Shown here: positions 12,306-23,483 of the stretch, in pieces
Position numbering within the stretch: position 1 is the first letter of the stretch
Layout of the letters: each line of letters begins with the position of its first letter
DNA from: Melastoma dodecandrum
Lineage: Eukaryota > Streptophyta > Magnoliopsida > Myrtales > Melastomataceae
Direction of reading: 5' to 3'
Assembly: GCA_029817715.1 (NCBI GenBank)
Contig: JARUPY010000443.1
Span: 124,001 to 188,000, forward strand
DNA: 64,000 bases
The notes under the pieces: generated by a model
The model's database searches: none
Told to the model about the DNA's origin: nothing
Seen by the model: only the letters and a program-made list of their open reading frames with translations
Made by a program: the position numbers and the translations under genes

Positions 12306-13336
12306 AGGATAACTGCTACATTGAACGTTGATCTTTCGGACCTGAAACAGCTGAGGAGGATAATGAGGGTGGCCATTCCGAGGATGCGGAATAGGGGAGT
12401 GTCTTTCTTCTCTCATTGCTGTCAAACCTTTGCATAACTGTTATTTGTATCGAGGGCGTTGCTCAGTTTAGGTTTGGGGGTGTTAGGGGGTGATATGCTG
12501 CATTAAATATTGAGCTCGGCGATGCTTCTTTAGTTTAGTTTGGATCAGTCCAGAAAAAAGAAAGAAAAAAAGAAGAAAACTAAAAACACAAAAAATAATA
12601 ACTTAGGTGTCTTTTGTGTCGTTACTCCTCAGAATGACCTTAGAAATTTGAAAGTGGAATGTCCGTATTCTTTGATGAGCTTAAGGCTTGCATTCCTAAT
12701 GTGGGGAAGGATGAAGTTATAAGTTTAGCGTGTTTTTTTTCGAATCGTTATCAGATGCCTCAGTAGGGAGCGTACTTAGCTGCAACATGCCTACGTCTTC
12801 TTAGAACGCTTGGTGGCTAGTGACTAGTAGAGGCACTTGGACTATACTTGAAACGTAGTCTATGGTATATGTGTTGAAAAATAAAAAGAAAAGGGTTTCC
12901 AAGGCTCTGAGTACCACTGTTCAGGTTTAAAAAGTCGAAAAGAAAAAAAAAAAAAGAATATCTGAATATGTACTTGTGGTGTGAGTCTTCCTTGCTTGCT
13001 TGAGTGATCGATCTGAGGGGTGCCTTATCACTTAATGTTTTGGTCCAATTGGACTGAGAGTCATTAATTGAGAACTCGTTACATGAGTCTTTGCGAGTCA
13101 TTTGGTTGCCATGAACTATTTGGGGTGTGGATTTGTTAATGTTAAGTGCGTAACTTGTGGGGATAAAACTATTTCTTGTGAGATGGGTTGACTGTGCACG
13201 TTGGCGGTGAATGAAATCCAACTACACGGGAAGTTTGCGGCCATATCTGAGAGGTTTTTAAGATGTTCCATGATCGAGGAATATGTCTTTTTAGTCTATT
13301 TCTTTCTTTTGTTTTGCTCGAGGACTAGCAAAAGTT
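12306..13336 (+). other. 3' noncoding block of the Athila-like element
   Basis: No coding sequence. The block aligns by eye, segment after segment, with the reverse complement of 45520-46520 in the second Athila-type element (shared stretches such as TGATGAGCTTAAGG, CTCTGAGTACCA and GTGTGAGTCTT). A polypurine-like stretch TTAGGTTTGGGGGTGTTAGG lies at 12468-12487, about 870 bp before the true tract. Several long A-runs are present. Confidence 0.6.
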
Positions 13337-13349
13337 AGGTTTGGAGGTG
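13337..13349 (+). other. polypurine tract of the Athila-like element
   Basis: AGGTTTGGAGGTG directly precedes the 3' LTR. This is the standard plus-strand primer form in Athila elements (TTTGGGGGTG type), with one G-to-A change. Confidence 0.8.
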
Positions 13350-14517
13350 TGATAACTCTATAAAAATAGAGTTAAAGGATCATGTTTTAGACTTGATTTT
13401 GGTTCGTCTTAAGCATTTTAGTCATTTAATTGTTAGGTATTTTGATTTCTTTAATATCTCCTCACTTCTGTATACTTTATGTTGGTAGTTAAAATGAGAG
13501 GAAGAAGAGTTGAAGATTGAAGGATGAGTCATGAAGAAGTTGGATCCGGATGGTCGGTACAGCTGCAACGGAGTTTAGTGCAGCTGCAGCGAAGGGTCAG
13601 ATAGGGGACAGAGAAGTTGGTGCAGCTGCACTAGATATCTGTGCAGCTGCACGTATGGATCCGAGAATATTTCCTTTCTAGATTTTTTTTAGATTTTTTA
13701 TGGTTATTTCTAGGACATATATAAAGGGTTTTTCAATCTTTTTGAGGAGGAGGGGGATTCGACCTAGAAGCTATTGGAGACAAGAGCCGACAACGGAGAC
13801 GATTCCACCGACTTTACGAACTAATTCATTTTTCTAGTGCTATGATGGAACCTCTTGTTCTTATGTAATCGTGAACCTTCTTCCTTTTGTGATTCAGATT
13901 TTTATTAATTGCTTATCCAATCATGTTCTTAATGCGTGTTTATTGACTGATCACCCTTTAACATTTATTTGATAACCTAGGGAGACTCGGGAGGGTAGTA
14001 TAGGTTAGATCTGGAATTGGATTGCCTAAGAAGTCTATGTGTTGGGAAACTGGGCTTTAGTGTGAAGGATAGAGATATACCGAAACACCTTAGGTAACTT
14101 TATAGGGTTTGAATATAATGGGCCATTGCTAGTTCCTTGCCTAGATAGAGTAGATAATTCAATACATGGTGGGACGTTCCCTGATGTTCGGGAGGACTAC
14201 GGGGAGAGTCTAGCAACCTATATTAGCAATTATAATAATTTGGTAGCAATGGGAAGAAGGGGATCGGGTGCATAAGACGCGGAGGAAAGTCAGATGTCCT
14301 ACATATTATTATCACCGGTGAACTTAGTTGTTTTCATTTATTTCTTGCTTCTACTTAAAATCAACTTTCTTTCTGCATGACCTCGATCGATTGTTGAGAA
14401 CGACGCTAGGGGTAATTTGTCAGTGCAATTCTCTGTGGGATCGACCCTTGCTTGCCCTTGCTATTCTAGTTAGGTCAAAATATAAATTTATTTTTGTTGT
14501 GTTGACGACAGGCATCA
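13350..14517 (+). repeat. 3' LTR of the Athila-like element
   Basis: 1168 bp, homologous to 291-1514, same TG start and CATCA end. It has its own copy of the GTGCAGCTGCAC array at 13557-13654. It lacks a ~40-bp segment that the 5' LTR retains near 760-810. Confidence 0.92.
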
Positions 14518-14639
14518 TCGTGCCAATGATTATTCAGGGGCCCTATGGGCACATCCCGACTCCCCTCGTTTTGATTTCTACTGTGATCCCCTATTTCCTT
14601 ATTGTCATCCTCTATAGCATTCTTTTTGGTACGAGCCAT
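14518..14639 (-). pseudogene. gag-like fragment of the host retroelement (start)
   Basis: On the minus strand an ATG at 14639 opens a frame beginning MARTKKNAIEDDNKE. It runs to the Athila insertion point and continues in phase at 290-1. It lies about 60 bp downstream of an LTR and primer-site-like sequence, the expected place for gag. The intact reading phase across the empty site shows that the Athila element jumped into this gag gene. Confidence 0.6.
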
Positions 14640-14672
14640 TTTTCAAGAACTTTTTGTGGATTTTCTAATATT

Positions 14673-14697
14673 TTATCCCACTGTGGTCGCATAAAAC
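14673..14697 (-). other. primer-binding-site-like sequence of the host element
   Basis: Directly after the minus-strand LTR the sequence reads TTTTATGCGACCACAGTGGG. It resembles the TTTGGCGACC-type primer sites of some Tat-lineage gypsy elements but is degenerate in its first bases. Lineage is inferred only from this and the gag context. Confidence 0.4.
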
Positions 14698-14698
14698 G

Positions 14699-15721
14699 TG
14701 TTGGCGTAGAAATTGCGTTCCCCGCAACACGTATCGATTTACAGTGATTGTGTGGTCACCGTAAAGTGAATGTAAACGCGATACCAGAATTTAATACAAA
14801 GGTACCGAATTCTCCATGTTTCGTGTTGTCAACGCAAAGTAAACTAGTGCAAGTAAAGAAAGTAAAAACAATACTCGAATTTAATGTGACGGTATCGAGT
14901 TTACAATGTAATACTTATAGACATAACTTGAACGGAAAACAACAAAAAATACTTGGAGATGCTTCACGACGATCGGCGGCGGATGGACAACGGCTACGGC
15001 AAATCCCTTTAGTGGAATCTATCTTGGTGGATCGGTGGTCGGACGTCAACAACACCGGAATTGAATCGACGGCGCTGAGGATGGACGGTGCAAGGAGTGA
15101 CTCAACGATACCGGAATTGAATCGACGGTACTGCTAAGGATGGAACGAATTCAACAGTGCCAGAATTGAATCGACGACACTGAGGGTAAAGGGTTCAGGA
15201 CGCCTGAAAAAGAAAAAGATAAAAATCAGAGCAAAGTCTGAGTTCTGTGTTTGAGTTGTGTTGTTGTTGTTTGTTGTTTGGTGTTGGTTGTGATCCCTTT
15301 TATATCCGAGAATCTTACAGTTGCGATTGTTCAGCTCGTATAAGATCTTCTTAGATCGTGTGCACGATCTGATTCTTAATTTGCAGGAACCGTGCACGTC
15401 GTATTTTTGTTAGTCTCTCTGGATTTGCCACGTATCTTGTTCTGCTGATGTAACCAGACGTGGCTTGATTGGACTCTCGAATAGTGAGAAGCTATTCACG
15501 TCTCGAGCTATAATGGGCTTATCTGAGACGTACTCGAGAGACGCTTCTCGAGCGGCATTGATCATGTGCCTCCGCCCGGGAAGTGCTTCTCGAGTAGCGC
15601 CCACACAGGTTTCTCGAGCAGAGTTTATATTGGGTCCTGCTTGTCTTAAATGGCGTTCGTACAGAGTTTTACTTCTTCAGCCCATTGAGGACGAAGCCCA
15701 AAAATTCATGTGTGTCAACAA
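14699..15721 (-). repeat. 5' LTR of the minus-strand host retroelement
   Basis: Read on the minus strand it starts TGTTGACACACATG at 15721 and ends GCCAACA at 14699, giving a TGTTG/CAACA inverted terminus. A TATAAAA box lies at 15304-15298 (minus), about 420 bp inside, as expected for an LTR promoter. It carries three imperfect repeats (15050-15185) and a cluster of CTCGAG sites (15475-15620). The partner LTR would lie left of the window, so boundaries rest on termini and context only. Confidence 0.6.
15050..15185. repeat. imperfect tandem repeat inside the LTR
   Basis: The core GGAATTGAATCGACGG (third copy AGAATTGAATCGACGA) followed by CRCTGAGG-like sequence occurs three times at spacings of about 60 bp. 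The last copy is the most diverged. It lies between the LTR's TATA box and its 3' end, so it would be transcribed. Confidence 0.75.
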
Positions 15722-17443
15722 TCAGGTAACATGATTCCTTCGTGCCCTAAACCATCAAAACCATGGCTAACTATATCTTTTGCATCTCCCTCACTTTGTG
15801 TGTCTCACGATACTGATCTACCTCCTCCAATCACTCTAAAGGATTAATTCTTTTGAAAATTGGTAGGGTCTTCACTTAAGGCTACAAGTGTCCGAGAGCA
15901 TCACCTATGGAACGGGCCACGTCCGGTGGTTGGGGAACAACATCACTTGTAGGGGCATCATTCAGCGGCGGTGTGTGCCTGCTATAATGAGGAGAGAGCA
16001 TGGGCGATTTTTGGGAATTGTTAATTGGTGTCAAACCTTCACGCGACAAAGTTTCCAAGTGGTTATCAATTGCCACAAATCCACCTTCAAACTCCCAGAC
16101 CTTCGTCTCCGATTCCGAAGTTCTAGCGGTGCTAGTCCTCATCTTTAAATCTAACAGGTCGAACCAATTGCTAGGGCTAGATTCAGTAAACCCCAACGAA
16201 CAACAGACCAAATTCTACTCCAAGCTAAGGCAGCCGAATATACTCCTTCCCCGAAAATAACCCTCGACAATGTTTACACTAGATAATAAATAGCAATTAA
16301 TTGGACTAAGCCCGTACTTTCTAAATAATCAAATAATTTATTCAACTAATTAGGTTAAGCATATAAATTATCAAGTCAATGTTGATTCCTCCAAACGTAG
16401 ACTTGAAGAAGACCACGCAAGCGCTCAATCCCTTCCCCTTCGACTTCCTGCTCCGTAACACACTACTATGAGTGGGAGGCATAGCTTCAAATGCATCTTA
16501 AGGACAATATTCCTGGTAATTTAAAAACTATAACCGAATTTAGCATAATTTTTTCTAACTAATATTAATTTCGTACAAAGCTCTCAGAATTCTTAAGGAA
16601 TAGAAAAAATGAAAGAAATCACTCTGAGAAGACCCCCATCTTGTGATAAAGCTATAGATAATAATAATTAGGAGGCAGAGCACAATGGGACAACGGTATC
16701 TTGCGGCGCTTTTTAAAAAAAATAAAAAATACTATTTTAATTTTCAAGATATTGTCTCTATTACATGATCGAGAATCTTATTATACTAAAAATACAAAGT
16801 GGTGTTACGATCTAAGGCCGCATCACTCGTAGGAAATTGAGTACGCCATGTACCGAGACAATCAAACACTTATGGAACAAAATATAACATTATCAATATC
16901 TTGGATTTTGCCCCTATTTGAGTTGAAAAAACAAATAAACAAAAAATAGCAGGGTTATAACGTGCTTTTTATTCTTTGTCCCCCGAGGAATAATGTCGTT
17001 GTCCTTCGTCAAGTAATGTCATTCGCCCTAATAAGAGTGAAAAAAAAAACACAAAGTGGGAGGAGTATACTGCGTATCCGTGTCTATGCCCCCCCCCCCC
17101 CTCAACTAAAGCCATACTTTACATTAATTTTATATTAACCATATTTTCATAGTATCTTGATATAAGTTAGCGTCGCAACGGAAAATGAATTTAATTAGTG
17201 AGAAGAATATTTATATATCTTATAACCTTAGGTAGCCACTAGTTAATTGCCTATGAATAAAGTGATTAACACGATACAAGGAATGCCTCCTTAGCGTACA
17301 TGTAAGAGACATAAGCAGATAATCGAACCTTAGGTTAATAACTTAATAATTTCATAACCGGAGAAGGGGATAACTTAATAATTGTCCTAGGTTTTCAATA
17401 ATTGAATTATCGTTTCAGTTATTTATTTATTTCTGATTATATC
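15722..17443. other. unassigned AT-rich DNA
   Basis: No recognised gene. A 109-codon minus-strand frame at 16211-15882 (ending ARSIGDALGHL) has balanced composition but matches no family I know, so it could be an exon remnant. A C-run lies at 17091-17101. 17170-17440 resembles the AT-rich central part of Athila LTRs only loosely. Confidence 0.35.
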
Positions 17444-18100
17444 TGATAAGTCTATGAAATAGAGTTAATGGATCATATTTTAGACATAATTAATGTAAGT
17501 TGTTAAGCATTTTTTAGTCTTTCTTTTCTTTGTTTTTGTAATATTTTGTTAATTGTCTCATCAATGTACTTTCTGGTGTTTTGATTTAGGAAAATCATAA
17601 GAAAGAAAGCACAATAGGGGAACGAGGGCCAAGAAGTAGAAGCATGAATAGCAAGAAGTGGCTGAAATCTTACAGCAAGATGATGCAACAGCACGAAAAA
17701 GTATTGCAGCTACACGATGTGGTCAGAAATTGCACAGAAACTTTGTTCAACTGCATGAGAATTTTGTGCAGCAACACGACACGCAAGGAAGGCAGACGAA
17801 ACTTTGTGCATGTGCACGAGAATTTGGTGCAGCTGCACTGACGCTAGAGATAATATTTTATTTCCAAGATTCTCTAGGGTTATTTTTTTAGGGATATAAA
17901 AAGATCTTCCACGATCTCTTTGAAGGGGAGAGTCGACTAAGGAGGTTGCTGGTGACAAGGAGCCCTCAACGGAGACTTCGTCGGATTTCTTTTAGTTTTT
18001 ATTTATGTCGTTTTCGATGTTTAGGATAAAATTGATGTTTTCATTTACTTTCGTTATAAACTAATTTTCTTTGCCTAGGGTTAAGATGGATCTTGACAAT
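17444..18100 (+). repeat. truncated Athila-type LTR fragment
   Basis: Starts TGATAAGTCTATGAAATAG and aligns with the first ~560 bp of the LTR at 291, including ATAGAGTTAATGGATCAT and the distal AAGATGGA region. It contains its own array of TGCAGCTGCAC-like motifs at 17689-17840. It is cut off at about 18100 with no second LTR. It belongs to a different subfamily, since the repeat spacing and many bases differ. Confidence 0.75.
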
Positions 18101-18754
18101 TAGTCAAGAGTTTATCTCTTAACATATCAAGGAGTTGTGATATTTGCGGCGATGGACACTTAACATATCTATGTTCGACCAATATGGAGAAATCTAGGAC
18201 ATCAAAGAAACAACCCCTATTCCAACACTTACAATTTGAGGTGGACGACCCATTGAAACTTCTCCTAGAAAGGGTAACAAACACTAGATACAACCTCTTG
18301 TATGCAATTAAGGGAAAGAAATGAATGTAAAAAGGTATTAGTCGATTTGGCTTCTTCTCGACCAAGTTGTCCTTCTTGACATAATCAACTGAACATAGAA
18401 ATGACCGAACTTATTTAACTTGCTTGAAGAAGACTACTCGAGTTCACTAGAGTCTACTGGAATCTCTTGACACGCAAATGATGGCTTTCTTGAGTTGGTT
18501 CTCACAATATCGACTAAATTGTCTTGATTAACTAAAATCCAGCTCGAGTTGACCCCTTTCTTGATTAGTCGGCATCGTTGATTGGTTTCCTTCAGCTCAT
18601 TTAATCGACTACGAGCATCGTAACTCCTCGAGTAGACTTGGATTGTAGTGTCTCGAGATGGACCTTCTCCGCATAATTGACCATCTCTGCATCAGTCTTC
18701 CATTGTTGAGAAAGGTTTGTCCACAAATTCGCTCGATCTTCATTACTGATGATT

Positions 18755-18935
18755 GGAGCGAGTTATTAAACAATTATTTTCTATGATTCCCCATGTAAGA
18801 GAATGACCTCCCGAAAATAAAGGTTTACAATCTACAAGGCATCGTCCTTCTTCCTGCATGAAATTAAGTGAGCCATCTTAGAGAATTGATCTACACACAC
18901 CTTGATAAAGTCCTTCTCAAAATAAAAAAGGGCTA
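18755..18935 (-). pseudogene. integrase core fragment of the gypsy remnant
   Basis: On the minus strand it reads DFIKVCVDQFSKMAHLISCR, then KKDDA and YFREVILLHG, the stretch around the first catalytic aspartate of gypsy integrases (VVVDRFSKMAHF type). Flanking sequence has stops. No RT or RNase H lies between it and the gag fragment. Confidence 0.75.
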
Positions 18936-19129
18936 GCACCGAGGCTTCATACAATCGACTATTGAGCAACTAAGTACTAGATTGAGTTGTAGTTAAATAC
19001 TCAAATTTCGTCAACATGTTGACATATTATTCTCCTCTTATAGCTCAAGTCAACTCGACTAGAGTATAATCTACTTCTGATCGAGGGTGATAGAGTATGT
19101 ATTCTTTTACCCATCGTGAACTGTTCGTC

Positions 19130-19590
19130 AATTGTAATTTTCTTATAGTCAACAATAGTTTGGTTATGCCCTCTTCATCTTTGACCAAGATCTGATCTTT
19201 GTCACTACCTTCTCAATGTCGCTGTAAGTTGATGTTCTCTCACCATACGTTGTCATACATTCTCAGTCCAAATGCGACCTTCTAAACCCATTGTCTTTGG
19301 GTACCCCATCAAGTTGAAAATGCGCTCCACTATATGCATTCAATCCATGAACTCCTAGGGGTCGATACTTCCCTCGAACTCTGGATTTTGGACACTCATT
19401 GAAGGAGTTCTTCTTTCCAGTTGAGTGGCGACTTTCCTCGAGTCTCTTCTCACCATGGATTCTCGCTCATGTCACTGTCCAGTTGATTGTAGGATGGTGA
19501 AGCCCGATGGGTCTGCAACTCCTGAATTTGTAGTAGAAGATCTTCAATTTGACATTCCAGTCGAGCAATGTGTGCTTCATCCAAGTTCAT
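19130..19590 (-). pseudogene. gag fragment of the gypsy remnant
   Basis: The minus-strand ATG at 19590 begins MNLDEAHIARLECQIEDLLL and continues with QELQTHRASPSYNQLDSD, a well-known start of plant gypsy gag polyproteins. After a frameshift a degenerate E-F-M-D...VERIFNLMGYP block follows, with several stops. The remainder of gag and most of pol are missing. Confidence 0.75.
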
Positions 19591-20315
19591 GTCGCGCCGA
19601 AATCTTTATTTAACCTTGTAGATACAGCTTTCACCACCGCAATTGAAAACTGAGATGGACTCGTACATACCGCGATTGAAACCTCAAGGGTGAGGGATGA
19701 ATCGTCACATATAAAAACACCACTACCAAGACAACATACTCAAACTGAAACTGCGCATTGCAATCCACCTAATGAAGAATGATGGTCGAGATGGAAGACA
19801 TTGTCATGTTGGGAGTTCCGCTGGAGTGGCACATCTATTAAAAGAAAATGCAAGTATTCTAACATGAACTCAACGAGAACAGATAATTCTAGATAATATT
19901 TTTTCTCAACGATTACAAGCGCTTTATATAGAGGTCACCCATCATAAATGCTAACTTGCGAGTATAAATATTTAAAATGAAATAAGGCCGGCTTCCTTCC
20001 TGCTCGTCCAATCAATTGTGGTGTCTCGAGATAGACTTTCTCCACATAATTGACAACCTCTGCGTCACGTGGTTGCATTCAACACCAATTTCAATTAGGG
20101 AGAGAAAAGCAGGAGCTTTGTTCCTATTTATCGTTAGTTTGTAAATTATTTTGCCGAGAACGAGTTCAAATTACAAAAATTTTGCTATTAATAACTACGA
20201 TTTTTCAAGAATATGGAGAAGAACATTAACTCCTATTAGAAACGATTAGTTTCTAAAAGTTCAAAATGGTATCAAGGAATCCACTACCATCCTCCACTGC
20301 CACCCCCTTTGGTTA

Positions 20316-22363
20316 TGTTGACTTATATTTTGATGATGAACTTAAGCAACGAGTTACTTGTGGTCAGCAGTATTGCTTCATGAATCGTATGCTTATTTTT
20401 AGTGATGAGCTTGAGAAGAATGTTGCTGAGTCACAACTAGCATAAGTTGTATGTTGCTGCGTTACAGTAAACTGTTACTGTAATAATACGCCTACTACAT
20501 GAATATATGGAAATAAATATTTCCTAATTATATTATATTCTGATTTAATTCGAGATATATGTCTGATGGTCTAAACTCGTTGAATGAGATTTCAATATCC
20601 CCAATTCATACATTTAGGCATCTCAATATTATGAGATTAGCTTTCCAAGTTTATATTTGGAAACAAAACATTTTGTTTTGATTTCTGCAGTAGAGCTACG
20701 CTGTAAAGAGATAAATCATCAACTCAAATAATTTTGTTTTTTATTTAACTCTAATAATTTACCTGAATTGATTACCATTATGTAAGTTACCTTACAAGTT
20801 GTGAAAACTAATCTTCTCATTCGGATGAGGTTATCAATCAAGGGAAGTTATCATTGTGAACTTACCTTGTCGGGCGTAGCAGCCATCTAGTCAGAATTGG
20901 TTTAGATTTTTGGAAACAAATCACGAAGATTGTCCCAACATATCTGGACATCTTCCACGACTCTTTCTCCAGTAAATAAAGACTAGGACATCAGACAAGA
21001 TTGCCTTTGCTGAGTGGTCTGTGTGGTTGTACAAAGCCTGAGTGATCTGAGTGAAGCTTTGAGGATTGGCGGAGAGCGGAAGGTGCTAAGTGATCTCCTG
21101 GTTCTTATCTCTTGCAAGCTGCGTGTGAGAGTGTCAAGGGCTGAGTGCAGACCTTGATCGTCATGAGAGGGACTGAGCATCCTTTGTGCATTCAACGAGC
21201 GGCTGGCGAATCTTCTGAGGAAAGCTAAGTGAATACCTGTTCTGAATTCAGTAACCAGTTGCTAACCCATAGACAAGAAGCCGTTCTTGCCGTGTCTTTT
21301 CGCAGGGAAGTCTCGAGCCGACGGAGTTTGAGCAGTGAGACACGCACTTGCAGGTGCGTGCCAGAAGTCTCGAGCCTGTAGGGTAGAGCAGGAGTTGGGA
21401 ACACCACCGGAGTGGAAAGAGGTCCTCCCGAGCACAGGGGTGCTGTGCAGAAGTCTTGACCTCCTGCTGACGGACAATAGAGCAGGTTGCGTGGAAGTCG
21501 CCGGAGTAGAAAATTCTACCATAGGCACTGGGTGTGCAGTGCAGTGAGTCACAACTGTGGTAACCGTGCACATCTGAACTGAGTGTAGGACGGATACCGC
21601 GACTTCGCTGAGTGAGAAGTCAGGTTCCGCTGAGTGAGGGACCAAACCTTTTCTTTCTTTTTTCTTTGTGATCTAAGTGGTTGTCTTTGAGGTTGTCTCT
21701 TGAGTACTTACAGGCTCATCTTGAGAAGAGACAGAAACTGTGTGGTAATCCTCTGCTAAACGACTAAGTGCTGAAGCATTCATCTACTGTGAATCAGCAA
21801 CGAGCTGCTCTCAGAGAAGTCATTCTTCACTGTAAGGATCATTAGTGAGGATTTATACTTTAACATAACGTTGTCTTTGCGCTTTGATAGACAGGCTTAT
21901 GCCTAAACGACAACGTGCTGTGTGGGAATCCTTTGAGCAATCAAGTGCTGAGCGTGAGCATCATTCTGCTGAAAACGAGAAGACGTCCACTGTGTGAGGA
22001 GCTGACTATTGCTAGGAGTGATCTACTTTTGTAGAGGATTCTAAATCTTACTTTGTGAGAAACCGAAAGCCTAGTGCAAGGGCTCTTTGCACCCATTATA
22101 TTATATAGTGGAATCACCCCATTGGTGGAAAGTGGACGTAGCTCGATTAAGGCCGAAACACTATAAATTGCTGTGTCTATTACGATCGCGCAAACACTCG
22201 TACGAAAACCTACTCTATCAAATCATAACGGTTACAGCGAAGCAGATCTCATTCTCAGAAACGCTCTGTTGTGATATAGTACGCTTCCGCTTACACTGAG
22301 AAATGGCGAAAAAGTTACAATCACTAATTCACCCCACTCTTAGTGCGTCTGAATGATCCAACA
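20316..22363 (+). repeat. 5' LTR of the copia element
   Basis: About 2048 bp, starting TGTTGACTTATATTTTGATG and ending GATCCAACA. The start matches the common form of SIRE-like copia LTRs. Its last ~120 bp are repeated at 23511-23628. The middle (21000-22050) is rich in short GCTGAGTG-type motifs. Confidence 0.82.
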
Positions 22364-22365
22364 AC

Positions 22366-22377
22366 TGGTATCAGAGC
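22366..22377 (+). other. primer binding site (initiator tRNA-Met type)
   Basis: TGGTATCAGAGC, 2 bp after the 5' LTR, complementary to the 3' end of plant initiator tRNA-Met. It fixes the LTR end and the plus orientation. Confidence 0.9.
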
Positions 22378-22520
22378 GGGTTTGTTGGAAAGCTTTCTGT
22401 GTGGTTGCTAGTATAGAACTCTGTTGTTGTACCTAAGGGTCTTAACAGCGTGTTGCTGAAAAATTTACATCTACCACAGTAAGGTGCTGCTGAGTTATCA
22501 GAACTCATAACTGAACAAAA

Positions 22521-23483
22521 ATGTTGAAGCTCTTAGATGATGGTCATTCAACCAAACATCCCCCGCTCTTTGCAGGACAATACTTCTCATATTGGAAAAT
22601 GAGAATGTAGTTGTTCATAGGAGCAAAAGAAGCGGATTGCTGGCAGATTATATTGGAAGGAGATATCACAGTTCCTCAATCTAATCCCCGCGACTCTCAG
22701 CAAGAATTTGAAAGAAAAAGAGTTATCTCACTTAACACTAAAGCAAGGCACTACTTAGTGTGCGCTCTTGCTGGAAATGAATTCAATTGCGTCTCCACTT
22801 GTAAGACTGCGAAAGAAATGTGGGATAGACTTGCTTTGATCTATGATGGAACAGAACAAGTCAAGGAATCCAAAGTGAATGCTTTAGTAACTCAATACGA
22901 AGCATTCAAGATGAATATGGATGAGTCAATAAATTAAATGTTTGATAAACTCACCGAAATCACTAATGCCATGGAATCTCTTGGCAAAATCATTTCTAAC
23001 TCGGAGCTGGTCAGAAAAATACTTCGCTCATTGCCTAAATCATGGGAAGCCAAGAAGACAGCGATTGAAAAAGCTAAAGACTTGACAAGCTTAAGTCTTC
23101 AACAGCTGCTTGATTCTCTTGTTGCTTACGAGAATGAGAACAAGTGTGCTGAGGAAAAGAATTCCAATGCTGTTGCATTTAAAGGGAGTATTAAGACCTC
23201 CGATGAATCTGAGGATGAGTCTTCATCTGATTGAGATGATGAAATCTCCTTAATGGCTAGGAAATTTAAAAAGTATATTCACAAAAATCGTTTAAGGGAA
23301 AGCGATATACTAAAAGGAAAATCACAAAACCACATCCAAGTAAAAGTGGTGTGTGCTATGAGTACAACACACCTGGTCATATGCGACCAGATTGCCCACT
23401 ATTAAATGAGAAGGGCAAACCTCCCAAATACAAGAAAAATGTCATGTTGGCATCTTGGAGTGATAATGATGAGGAATCAGATC
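22521..23483 (+). pseudogene. copia gag, broken
   Basis: The ATG at 22521 opens MLKLLDDGHSTKHPPLFAGQ, the usual start of copia gag. A TAG stop at 22608 and further stops near 22936 and 23232 interrupt it. The UBN2-type core is clear: CKTAKEMWDRLALIYDG, then a LVRKILRSLPKSWEAKKTAI block. The zinc knuckle near 23353 reads CYEYNTPGHMRPDC, with the second cysteine replaced by tyrosine. The frame runs into the 3' LTR stub with no pol, so the product would be at most a partial capsid. Confidence 0.85.

Larger units (their letters stand above)
291..14517 (+). mobile_element. Athila-like Ty3/gypsy LTR retrotransposon, decayed, with a nested insertion
   Basis: Two long terminal repeats start TGATAACTCTATAAAAATAG and end in CATCA, and enclose a primer binding site, gag, protease, RT, RNase H, integrase, an env-position ORF and a polypurine tract, in the order known for the Athila lineage. 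The 5 bases before it (TCGTA, 286-290) and after it (TCGTG, 14518-14522) match at 4 of 5 positions, as expected for an old target duplication. Without the 3775-bp insertion at 8114 (plus its 5-bp duplication) the element is about 10.4 kb, normal for Athila. Every coding domain carries stops or frameshifts, so it is non-autonomous now. Confidence 0.93.
18440..20100 (-). mobile_element. decayed minus-strand Ty3/gypsy remnant
   Basis: Contains a gag start (19590) and an integrase fragment (18935-18755) in the same orientation with the RT region deleted. A short sequence (GTGTCTCGAGATRGACYTTC, then CATAATTGAC) occurs at about 18650 and again at about 20026, flanking the coding remnants. This suggests a duplicated terminal or subterminal segment. 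Exact ends cannot be set. Confidence 0.55.

Noticed and set aside
17091..17101. C homopolymer (and G-run near 60792-60801) as functional sites
   Set aside because: Short homopolymers in AT-rich DNA are likely neutral or sequencing-sensitive, with no supporting context.
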